A program made the translations under genes and the position numbers. The notes beneath the pieces were generated by a model that saw only the letters and a program-made list of their open reading frames with translations, was not told the DNA's origin and searched no databases. Shown here piece after piece: positions 33,131 through 40,287 of a stretch of DNA of 64,000 nucleotides; the first letter of the stretch is position 1; the number at the start of each line of letters is the position of its first letter. This stretch comes from Acidimicrobiia bacterium (GTDB taxonomy: Bacteria > Actinomycetota > Acidimicrobiia > Spongiisociales > ZC4RG35): contig BPGJ01000003.1 in assembly GCA_026002975.1 (NCBI GenBank), positions 1 through 64,000 on the forward strand. The letters are read 5' to 3'.

Positions 33131-33150
33131 TAGGGATGGCCGTAGCGGGC

Positions 33151-33156
33151 TAAGTT
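33151..33156 (+). promoter_or_regulatory. Leaderless promoter of CMD-like protein B
   Basis: TAAGTT, 6 nt before the ATG at 33163, with TTGTAG 17 nt upstream (33128-33133). Confidence 0.7.
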
Positions 33157-33162
33157 GAACGC

Positions 33163-33717
33163 ATGCCCCGTATCCCATATCCCGACCTGGACCGGCTGGA
33201 GCCGTGGGCCCTCGAGATCCTCGAACGGGCGAGACGGGAGGGCACGCCCCGTCCCGAGAGCCAGGCGATCAGGGCTCACGTCCCCGCCGTGTTGAAGACC
33301 TTCACCGACGCGTGGGACAAGGTGTTCGTCAACGGTGTGGTTCCCCACGAGCTGAAGGAGCTGTGCCGGGTGTACGTGACCAAGACCGTCCAGTGTGGCT
33401 ATTGCGCCGCCCAGCGGTCGTCGAAGGCCGCAGGGGACGAGGGGCGCTACGACGAACTCCTCGACTATGAACGTTCCGACCGGTTCACCGAACGGGAGAA
33501 GGCTGCTCTGGCGTACACCGACGCAGTGGTATGGGACGCGTCCCTGGCCACCCCAGAACTCTGGGAGCGTCTTCACCGGCATTTCACCGTTCCCGAGCTG
33601 GTCGAGCTCGGGTTCTTCATTGCGCTCACCTCGGGTCAACAGAGATGGCTGAAGACGCTCGACCTGCGCCATGGGGAGGTCCTGGGAGACGTCTTGACCG
33701 GGGTGGTGGAGAGATGA
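33163..33717 (+). CDS. Carboxymuconolactone decarboxylase/AhpD-like protein, CGYC form (B)
   Basis: 184 aa, the closest paralogue of the Sec protein: shared blocks RIPYPDLDRL/NIPYPDLEDL, GTPRPESQAIRAHVPAVL, KELCRVYVTK and ALTSGQQRWLKTL. Redox motif VQCGYCAAQRSS near residue 82. Leaderless start 6 nt after TAAGTT. The stop overlaps the start of the OsmC-like gene (ATGA), coupling two thiol-based proteins. Having Sec and Cys versions in one regulon suggests backup under selenium limitation, or different partners (inference). Confidence 0.87.
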   Translation: MPRIPYPDLDRLEPWALEILERARREGTPRPESQAIRAHVPAVLKTFTDAWDKVFVNGVVPHELKELCRVYVTKTVQCGYCAAQRSSKAAGDEGRYDELLDYERSDRFTEREKAALAYTDAVVWDASLATPELWERLHRHFTVPELVELGFFIALTSGQQRWLKTLDLRHGEVLGDVLTGVVER

Positions 33718-34202
33718 CCACCGACGAGACGGTCGATCTCTCCAAACCCATCGTCCGCAGGAAGCAGGTGTCGGCCGTCAACCACGGCGGCATGTTCACC
33801 GAGATCGACTTCGGAGAGTACGGGTATTTCGCCACCGACGAGCCCATCGCTCACGGAGGGACGGGGGAGGGACCCTCTCCCCTCCAGACGGTGCTGGGAG
33901 CGCTGTTGGGCTGCGAGTCGGTCACCTTCAACCGCACCGCCGCCGAGATGGGTTTCGCCTACCAGGGCATCGAGTTCGACGCCGAGTACACCATCGACAT
34001 ACGTGGGCGAATGGGTGTCAGGGGGGTCCGGCCCCACTTCCGCACGGTCCGGGTCGACGCCGTGGTGACGACCGATGAGCCCGAAGAGCGATTCCGCGAG
34101 GTGGTGGAGGAGACCGAGGCCCGGTGCCCGGTCTACAACCTGCTCAAAGACGCCGGGGTGAACCTGCAGATGCGGTGGGTGAGGAAGCCGACCGGCGGCT
34201 GA
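33714..34202 (+). CDS. OsmC-family thiol protein 2
   Basis: 162 aa OsmC-fold protein. Cys in LGALLGCESVTFNRT and Cys in ETEARCPVYNLLKDA, the usual redox pair. No signal peptide. ATG overlaps the CMD-like B stop, so peroxidase-type thiol chemistry is encoded as a pair. A second OsmC-like protein lies beside the Sec AhpD-like gene, so the pairing of OsmC with AhpD-like proteins occurs twice in the window. Ends 3 nt before the convergent ALDH stop. Confidence 0.83.
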   Translation: MTTDETVDLSKPIVRRKQVSAVNHGGMFTEIDFGEYGYFATDEPIAHGGTGEGPSPLQTVLGALLGCESVTFNRTAAEMGFAYQGIEFDAEYTIDIRGRMGVRGVRPHFRTVRVDAVVTTDEPEERFREVVEETEARCPVYNLLKDAGVNLQMRWVRKPTGG

Positions 34203-34205
34203 TCC

Positions 34206-35663
34206 TCACCAGTCCACCGCTATGTACTTGGTCTCGAGGAACTCCATCAGGCCCTCGTGTCCTCCCTCCCGGCCGAGGCCGCTCTGCTTCACCCCGCCGA
34301 ACGGGGCGGCCGGATCCGAGATCAGGCCTCGGTTGATCCCCACCATGCCCGCCTCGATCGCTTCGGCGGTACGCATGGCCCGGGAAAGATCCGAGGTATA
34401 TAGGTACGCGGCCAGCCCGTGGATCGAATCGTTTGCCATTCGGATGGCCTCCTCGTCGGTGGAGAAGCGGACCACCGGAGCCACCGGGCCGAAGATCTCG
34501 CGGCGCAGCACCGGGTTGTCGGGCGACACCCCGTCCACCACGGTGGGGAGGTAGAAGAAGCCGGGCGAATCGGGTTTGCCCCCACCCGTCTTGACCCGGC
34601 CGCCTCCGGACACCGCCAGCTCGACCGCCTCCTCCATGTCCGCTTGGGCGCCGGCGTTGATGACCGGCCCCAGCTCGACCTCGGGATCGAGCCCGGGGCC
34701 GACCCGGACCGACTCCATCGCCTTTGCCAGGAGGTCGGCGAACCGATCGGCCACCTTCTCGTGGACGTAGATCCGGTTGGCGGCGATGCAAGACTGGCCA
34801 CCGTTGCGGAGTTTGGCGACCATGGCTCCCTCGACTGCGGCTTCGAGGTCTGCGTCTTCGAACACCAGGAACGGGGCGTTGCCACCGAGTTCCATGGAGC
34901 AGTTGACGACCCGCCGAGCAGCCAGCTCCAGCAAGGTTCGCCCGACTTCGGTGGATCCGGTGAACGAGAGCTTCCGTACCCGGTCGTCGGCCAGCATGGC
35001 CGAGACGACCTCCGAAGACCGCCGGGAAGGCAGCACGTTCAGAACACCCGGTGGGAGGCCGGCCTCCTCCAGCAGCGCGGCGATCGCGAGCGAGGTGAGC
35101 GGGGTGTCCGAAGCCGGTTTCAGCACCATCGTGCAGCCCGCCGCCACGGCAGGGCCGATCTTGCGGGTGGCCATCGCCGCGGGGAAGTTCCAAGGGGTGA
35201 TCAACAGCGCTACCCCCACCGGCTGGTGGATGGCGACGATCCTCTTGTCACCCCCGGGTGCCCTCTGGATGGTTCCCTGGTTCCGGACCGCCTCTTCGGA
35301 GAACCACCTGAAGAACTCGGCGGCATACGCCACCTCGGCCCGGGACTCCTTGATCGCCTTGCCCATCTCCAGCGTGATCAGCTCAGCCAGCTGGTCGGCC
35401 CGGTCGATCATGAGACGGAAGGCGTTCCTCAGGATCTCCCCCCTCGTGCGGGGAGCCACCGAGGACCAGTCTGCGGCTGCCTCGTGGGCGGCCTCCACCG
35501 CGGCCAGGGCGTCCTCGACGCTACCGCTCGACACCTCGGCGATGGGTCGTCCGTTCGACGGATCCAGCACCTCGAAGGTGGCACCATCAGAGGACTCCAC
35601 CCATTCGCCTCGAATGTGGAGGCGGGTGTGACCCCTCTCGATCAGCGTGTCGAGCAGGCTCAT
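34206..35663 (-). CDS. Aldehyde dehydrogenase (succinate-semialdehyde type)
   Basis: 485-aa NAD(P)+ aldehyde dehydrogenase. Catalytic Cys in GGQSCIAANRIYVH, general-base Glu in CSMELGGNAPF, Asn in ITPWNFPAAMATRK, glycine motif FTGSTEVGRTLL. The pattern resembles succinate-semialdehyde dehydrogenases (GabD-like), but related semialdehydes are equally possible. ATG overlaps the stop of the upstream beta-hydroxyacid dehydrogenase; together they would turn a 3-hydroxyacid via its semialdehyde into an acid. The internal GAATCGTTTG is coding, not counted as an operator. Confidence 0.9.
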   Translation of the reverse strand: MSLLDTLIERGHTRLHIRGEWVESSDGATFEVLDPSNGRPIAEVSSGSVEDALAAVEAAHEAAADWSSVAPRTRGEILRNAFRLMIDRADQLAELITLEMGKAIKESRAEVAYAAEFFRWFSEEAVRNQGTIQRAPGGDKRIVAIHQPVGVALLITPWNFPAAMATRKIGPAVAAGCTMVLKPASDTPLTSLAIAALLEEAGLPPGVLNVLPSRRSSEVVSAMLADDRVRKLSFTGSTEVGRTLLELAARRVVNCSMELGGNAPFLVFEDADLEAAVEGAMVAKLRNGGQSCIAANRIYVHEKVADRFADLLAKAMESVRVGPGLDPEVELGPVINAGAQADMEEAVELAVSGGGRVKTGGGKPDSPGFFYLPTVVDGVSPDNPVLRREIFGPVAPVVRFSTDEEAIRMANDSIHGLAAYLYTSDLSRAMRTAEAIEAGMVGINRGLISDPAAPFGGVKQSGLGREGGHEGLMEFLETKYIAVDW

Positions 35664-36598
35664 TCTTCCAGGCCGTCCGACACTTCCCGGTTCTCGGGGG
35701 TTATCTCCATCCCCGAGGCCCGGGCCTGACGGGTGAGCAGGGCCGCGAAGTCCTGATCCCCGTAACCGAGGCCGATGCCCTCCATGATGATCGAGTGGAC
35801 CAGCGCCGCGGTGGGCAGGGGAACGTCGAGTTTCCGCCCGGCGTCGAGCCCCAGCTCGAAGTCCTTCCTCAGCAGATGCCAGGTGAAAGTGGGCGTGTAG
35901 TCCAGGTTCACGTAGGCAGGCGTCTTGTAACGGGTGAAGGTGGAACCCATCACCGACTCGTTGAGGAACTCCAGGAAATCGGCCCTTGACACCCCGGCAG
36001 CCTCGGCGAGGATGGTGATCTCGGCCATCGACTGGGCCACCACCCCCAACATCAGGTTGTGACAGATCTTCACCAGCCGGGCCTCGTCCGCACCGCCCAC
36101 ATATGTGACCTTGCGACCGAAGAGCTCGAGGTAGGGACGGGCCATCTCGTAGGCGTCGCGGGGGCCCGACGTGACCACGGTGAGCTTCCCCGACTTGACC
36201 ACCTTCGGGTTGCCGCTCACCGGAGCGGCCAGCAGAGCCGTCCCCAGCTCCTGGGCCCTGGCCCGCAGTTCCGCCGAGGTGTCGGGGTCGATGGTGGTCG
36301 AATCGACCAGCACCTTGGGGCGGGAGTCGGCTCTACTCAAGACACCGGACTCACCGAAAGTGACGTCGACCACGTCCTGGGGACCCGCCACGATGGTGAA
36401 CACGATGTCTCTGGAGGCCAGGTCGGCAGGCGAGTCGACGATCTTCGCGCCGAGAGCCGCGAGGGGTTCGGCCTTCGAACGGGTTCGGTTGTAGACCCAT
36501 ACGTCGACGCCGGCCCGGAGGAGTCGTTCGACCAGGGCGTATCCCATCCTCCCGGTCCCGATCCAACCGACCGTATGGGCGAATTCTGCTCGTGTCAT
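35660..36598 (-). CDS. NAD(P)-dependent beta-hydroxyacid dehydrogenase 2
   Basis: 312 aa. Rossmann motif GWIGTGRMGYAL (residues 11-22), substrate motif AAPVSGNP (124-131) and catalytic K177 in ARLVKICHNLMLG. About equally distant by eye from the first family member at 4.7 kb. SD GGAAGGAG precedes the ATG. Operator 36633-36642 lies 35 bp upstream. Operon with the aldehyde dehydrogenase. Confidence 0.88.
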   Translation of the reverse strand: MTRAEFAHTVGWIGTGRMGYALVERLLRAGVDVWVYNRTRSKAEPLAALGAKIVDSPADLASRDIVFTIVAGPQDVVDVTFGESGVLSRADSRPKVLVDSTTIDPDTSAELRARAQELGTALLAAPVSGNPKVVKSGKLTVVTSGPRDAYEMARPYLELFGRKVTYVGGADEARLVKICHNLMLGVVAQSMAEITILAEAAGVSRADFLEFLNESVMGSTFTRYKTPAYVNLDYTPTFTWHLLRKDFELGLDAGRKLDVPLPTAALVHSIIMEGIGLGYGDQDFAALLTRQARASGMEITPENREVSDGLEE

Positions 36599-36632
36599 GC
36601 GGCTCCTTCCTGCGGCTCCCTGGAGATGGCTG

Positions 36633-36642
36633 CAAACGATTG
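36633..36642. promoter_or_regulatory. LacI-type operator CAAACGATTG (rightmost copy)
   Basis: Exact CAANCGNTTG copy between the hydroxyacid/aldehyde dehydrogenase operon (minus) and the GntR regulator (plus). No further exact copy was found to the right of this point. Confidence 0.73.
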
Positions 36643-36694
36643 TAGGCGAGAATGGGCTCGACAGGCAAACCCGTAAACCCCCCTACCCGAGGAA

Positions 36695-36711
36695 CCGCCG
36701 GATATCATGCA
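36695..36711 (-). promoter_or_regulatory. Possible GntR autoregulatory site
   Basis: Minus strand TGCATGATATCCGGCGG matches TGCACGATATAGGATCG (38640) at 11 of 17 positions, 9 of the first 10. It overlaps the -10 box of the GntR gene itself. Confidence 0.35.
36703..36708 (+). promoter_or_regulatory. Leaderless -10 box TATCAT for the GntR regulator
   Basis: TATCAT followed by 8 nt and the GTG at 36717, without SD. Confidence 0.5.
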
Positions 36712-36716
36712 GTTTC

Positions 36717-37406
36717 GTGGCGGAACTAGGCAAACTGTTCGACGCGTCGGTAGGTGGCGGCCGGCAGACCGCCCACGAGTTCGTCAGGGAGGCGATCCGA
36801 CGTGCCATCCTCAACGGGGATCTGCCCAGCGGCGCGAGGCTGGTACAGGCGGAGCTGGCGGCGACCCTGGAGGTGAGCACCACCCCGGTCAGGGAAGCGC
36901 TACGCGATCTGGCCAGCGAGGGACTGGTGCGGTTCGACCCCCACCGGGGAGCCGTGGTGCAGGAACTCAGCGCCGAGGAGCTCCACGAGATCTACGAGAT
37001 CCGGATGATCTTGGAGCCCGTGGCGATGCGCCAGGCCGTCCCCAAGCTCACCGACGAGCTGCTCCAACGCCTCAGGAAGCTCCACCAACGCATGATCGAC
37101 GAACCGCATTCGGCCGAATGGGTCGACTACAACCGCACCTTCCACATGGCGGTGTATGAATCGGCGGCGTCGCCCCGCCTGGCGTCGATCATCCGGGGCC
37201 TCCAGGACGCATCGGTCATGTACATCGGTGCTTCCCTCCACGACGTGCCGTCGCTGCGCACCGAGGCCAACGAGCAGCATGCTCGGATCCTCGACGCTTT
37301 GGAACGCCGTGACACCGAGGCGGCGGTGGAGGCGATAACCGAACACCTAGGTGTCGCCTTGAAGGCCTTCGAGGCGAGGAACTCCAAGGAGGCCAAAAAG
37401 ACCTGA
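36717..37406 (+). CDS. GntR-family regulator, FCD subfamily
   Basis: 229 aa. Winged HTH at residues ~15-80 (EFVREAIRRAILNGDLPSG; STTPVREALRDLASEGLV), then an all-helical FCD ligand domain (IRMILEPVAMRQAV, DYNRTFHMAVYESA, EQHARILDALERRD) with metal-type His residues. FCD members sense small organic acids. GTG start chosen from the leaderless -10 box; longer readings lack support. It stands at the boundary between the CAANCGNTTG genes and the TATAGGAT genes and may control the latter. Ends in a hairpin shared with the convergent M24 gene. Confidence 0.87.
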   Translation: MAELGKLFDASVGGGRQTAHEFVREAIRRAILNGDLPSGARLVQAELAATLEVSTTPVREALRDLASEGLVRFDPHRGAVVQELSAEELHEIYEIRMILEPVAMRQAVPKLTDELLQRLRKLHQRMIDEPHSAEWVDYNRTFHMAVYESAASPRLASIIRGLQDASVMYIGASLHDVPSLRTEANEQHARILDALERRDTEAAVEAITEHLGVALKAFEARNSKEAKKT

Positions 37407-37423
37407 GCGGAGTTCGCTCAGGT
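37401..37423. terminator. Bidirectional terminator overlapping two stop codons
   Basis: 9-bp perfect stem ACCTGAGCG/CGCTCAGGT with loop GAGTT. It spans the stop codons of GntR (37404-37406) and M24 protein 3 (37418-37420), which converge. Confidence 0.7.
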
Positions 37424-38635
37424 GAGCAGCCTCTCTTCGTATTCGACCCTCGAGAGGATCACCGGGTCGTCTTCGGTCACCAGAACCATGTCTTCTATCC
37501 GGACTCCGCCTCCTCCGCGGACCCCGGGGACCCAGACGAGGGGTTCCACCGCGAACACCATGTTCGGCTGGAATTCGTAGACGGTGGCGCCGGGCAGCGT
37601 TTCGCCTATGTAGGGCGGCTCGTTGGCGCCCATCCCGATGCCGTGGCCGATGAAGAGGCTGAAGAGGTGGTCTTCGAACCCGTATTCGGCGATGGCGTCG
37701 ATCACGGCTTGGGCGGCGTCGGCGTTGGTGCGGCCGGGACGCATCTGCTCGATGCCGGCCATCAGGCCCTGATACACCGCGGTGTAGATCTTCTGTTGCA
37801 TCCTGGTGGGTTTCCCCACGATGGTGGTTCGCCCTATGTCGGCGAAGTAGCCGTTCCACATCGCCCCGATATCGATGAAGCACAGATCTCCATTGCGGAT
37901 CAGCTTGTCGGTCGCGATCCGGTGGGGCGGGGACATGTGTTCACCCGAGGCGACGAAGGGTGTGATGACGTGGGCCATCTCGCCACCCAGATAGAAGAGC
38001 GTTTGCATGGCGTCGCCGGCCACCTCCAGCTCCCGACGCCCCGCCTTGACCGACTCGAGGGCTCGCTGGGTGACGGCATCGCCGATGGCGCACGCCTCTT
38101 CGATCACGGCCACCTCGAGGTCGGTCTTGACGATGCGGGCCCGGTGCATCACGGTGTCACCGTCGACCAGCTCCACGTCGGGTAGATGACGGCGAACCGC
38201 CTCGACGAACGAGATGTTGGCCTGGTCGACCCCCATCCTTCCGCTCAAACCGCGTTCTTCGAGTAGCGGCTTGAGGATGTCCCTGACGAACCCGTCGACC
38301 AGTTCCCGCTGTTCCATGATCGGCACGGCATGGGCTTCGCCGATCCACGACATACCCGCTCGCGCCTTGTCCAACTCGCCTCCCGAACCGAGGAGGACGG
38401 GCGGTTCGCCGGGAGCCAAGATGGCTCCGTTGAGGGAGGTGGTCTTCCCGGCGATGAGTTGGGCCCGCAGAGCCGTCAGGTATCGGACGTTCTCGTCTTT
38501 CCATACCAGCAGGAAGTCGACGTCCGACTCGTCGAGGGCTCGATGGGCTCTCTCCAACCTCTGCCGTCGCAGCTCGGCGAAGTCGTATCGGTCTTCCCAG
38601 TCGACCGCGAAGGGTCCTTTCGCATAGCGGCTCAT
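37418..38635 (-). CDS. M24-family metallopeptidase 3, complete metal site
   Basis: 405-aa M24 Xaa-Pro-peptidase-like protein, the only one of four here with all ligands: Asp pair in CFIDIGAMWNGYFADIGRT, His in FIGHGIGMGANEP, Glu in VFAVEPLVWV and Glu in GVRIEDMVLV. Creatinase-N domain at residues ~20-170 (DVDFLLVWKDENVRYLTAL). Could be an aminopeptidase P, an ectoine-hydrolase-type or an unrelated hydrolase. ATG at 38635; no strong SD. Divergent from the GlcG/HbpS-like gene with a TATAGGAT motif in the 29-nt gap. Confidence 0.87.
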   Translation of the reverse strand: MSRYAKGPFAVDWEDRYDFAELRRQRLERAHRALDESDVDFLLVWKDENVRYLTALRAQLIAGKTTSLNGAILAPGEPPVLLGSGGELDKARAGMSWIGEAHAVPIMEQRELVDGFVRDILKPLLEERGLSGRMGVDQANISFVEAVRRHLPDVELVDGDTVMHRARIVKTDLEVAVIEEACAIGDAVTQRALESVKAGRRELEVAGDAMQTLFYLGGEMAHVITPFVASGEHMSPPHRIATDKLIRNGDLCFIDIGAMWNGYFADIGRTTIVGKPTRMQQKIYTAVYQGLMAGIEQMRPGRTNADAAQAVIDAIAEYGFEDHLFSLFIGHGIGMGANEPPYIGETLPGATVYEFQPNMVFAVEPLVWVPGVRGGGGVRIEDMVLVTEDDPVILSRVEYEERLLT

Positions 38636-38639
38636 GCCC

Positions 38640-38656
38640 TGCACGATATAGGATCG
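38640..38656 (+). promoter_or_regulatory. Second-motif site TGCACGATATAGGATCG
   Basis: Copy of the TRCANNATATAGGATC pattern in the M24-3/GlcG-like divergent gap. Contains TAGGAT (38649-38654), 10 nt before the GTG start of the plus gene, so it is also a plausible -10 box. Confidence 0.5.
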
Positions 38657-38664
38657 ATGGCCGG

Positions 38665-39141
38665 GTGAGCGACCCCGAGGAGGCCCAGATGTTGACATTG
38701 GCGGAAGCCGACGCCATCGCCGACGGCGTCATCGACTGGGGCAGGAAGCAGGGCTCCGGAAAGCTGACGGTGGCGGTGCTGGACACGGGCGGGCACCCCA
38801 TCGTCGTCAAGAGGGAGGACGGGTCCGAGTTCCTCCGGGTGCAGATCGCGATCGCCAAGGCGTGGGGAGCTCTGGGTATGGGTCTTCCCACCAGGGTCAT
38901 CGCCGAGAGGGCGGCGAGGCCCGAGCTGGCCGGCTTCTTCGTTTCGCTGGCCGCGGTCTCCGGTGGTCGCCTGGTGCCGGTGGCCGGCGGGGTGTTGGTG
39001 CGGAGGGACGGACAGGTGGTCGGAGGGGTGGGCGTGTCGGGCGACGTGTCCCACGTCGACGAGGAGGCCGCGGTCGCCGCGATCGAGGCGGTCGGCCTCC
39101 AGGCCGACGTGGGTCAGGTCGAGGAGTGGCGCCGACCCTGA
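38665..39141 (+). CDS. GlcG/HbpS-like protein
   Basis: 158 aa (or 150 from ATG 38689, MLTLAEADAI). GlcG/HbpS/PduO-C-fold protein: VAVLDTGGHPIVVKREDGSE, FVSLAAVSGGRLVPVAGGV and VGGVGVSGDVSHVDEEAAVAA are typical. No signal peptide, so not a secreted HbpS. Roles vary (haem or cobalamin binding, glycolate operon protein of unknown function). GTG start favoured by the TAGGAT box 10 nt upstream. Overlaps convergent CinA by 28 nt. Confidence 0.8.
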   Translation: MSDPEEAQMLTLAEADAIADGVIDWGRKQGSGKLTVAVLDTGGHPIVVKREDGSEFLRVQIAIAKAWGALGMGLPTRVIAERAARPELAGFFVSLAAVSGGRLVPVAGGVLVRRDGQVVGGVGVSGDVSHVDEEAAVAAIEAVGLQADVGQVEEWRRP

Positions 39142-40287
39142 GCCGGCGACGAGAGCACCCGACGGAGACGGTGGAGTGCGGCGGCGGCCGCCACGGTGCG
39201 TACGGCGGTGGGGCCGCCGTGGTACTCGAACACGTCGGTCAGTTGACCTTCCGGGGTGACGATCCCGATCTCGACCCGGGTGGTGCCGCGATCCGTCGTC
39301 GTGCCGGGACCGACCCACAAGGTCACTTCGGCTCCCACCTGGCGGCGCAGCTCTTCGGCTTCGGCGAGGGGTGAAACCTCCGTTCTACGGATGACTCCTG
39401 CCGCCAGCACCTCGGGATGGGCGACGAACAGGCGATTGGCGACCGATCCTGCGGTCAGGTCTTCCCCGATCGCCACCCTCCATCCCCGTTCGACGAGGAG
39501 GGAGGCCACCATGTCCTCGACCTTCTGGTCGTCGGTGGCGAACACCGACTCGCCCAGGCGGCGACTCGCTTCGGCGGCGATCCGATCGGCCCGCGCCGCC
39601 GCCTCCTGAGGGTCGAGGCCGGAGACGGCGATCCGAACCTGCACCTCGCCGTCGGAGATCTGGAAGGCGGCCCTCACGCCCTCCCCCCACAGGTCGGCGA
39701 GCACGTCGGCCACCTCCGACTCCCACATACCCCACACCCGGAGGATGCGAACCACGGCCACGCGACCGGCCGAGCCGCCTCTCCAGTCGGGGCATCACCT
39801 CCTCGTCGAGCATGGTGACCAACTCGGATGGGACGCCTGGAAGCGCGAACACCGGCTTGGATCCGATCTCCATCTCGAGGCCGGGCGCTGCTCCGGTCCG
39901 GTTGGGGATCGGCTTGGCCGTGGCGGGTCGATCGGCCATGCGCAGCATCGCCGGGTTGGTCGATCGGCCGAGGAGCCGCGCCCGTTCGATCAGCCGGTTC
40001 ACCCACTCGGGGTCGCGGATCAGCTCGACTCCGGCCAGGTCGGCCAGAGCTTCCCGGGTGAGATCGTCCGGGGTCGGGCCGAGACCACCGGTCACGATGA
40101 CCGCGTCGGATCTGCGGAGGGCGTCGGCCACCGATCGAGAGATGACCTCCCGGTCGTCTCCCACCACCACCTGCCGGGGGTTCTCGAAACCGGCCTGGGT
40201 GAGGCGGAGCGCGATCGAGGTCGCGTTGGTGTTCACCACCCTCCCCTGGAGGAGCTCATCGCCGACGGTTATCACCTCGACTCTCAC
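39114..40287 (-). CDS. cinA: CinA-family protein (MoCF domain plus C-terminal amidase-like domain), frameshifted
   Basis: ~390 aa after repair. N-terminal MoCF-biosynthesis-like domain: VITVGDELLQGRVVNTNAT, TGGLGPTPDDLTREALA, FALPGVPSELVTMLDEEVMP. C-terminal domain: SLLVERGWRVAIGEDLTAGSVANRLF. One frameshift at about 39761-39764 (after LERRLGR; the frame resumes VAVVRILRVWG). GTG start overlaps the stop of the Mo-hydroxylase large subunit (GTGA). CinA proteins have NMN amidohydrolase/pyrophosphatase roles; the MoCF domain beside a molybdenum enzyme may reflect cofactor handling (inference). Confidence 0.85.

Noticed and set aside
34427-34436. GAATCGTTTG inside the aldehyde dehydrogenase gene
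   Set aside because: One mismatch to the operator, but it encodes part of the conserved segment ANDSIHG and lies mid-gene; chance coding match.
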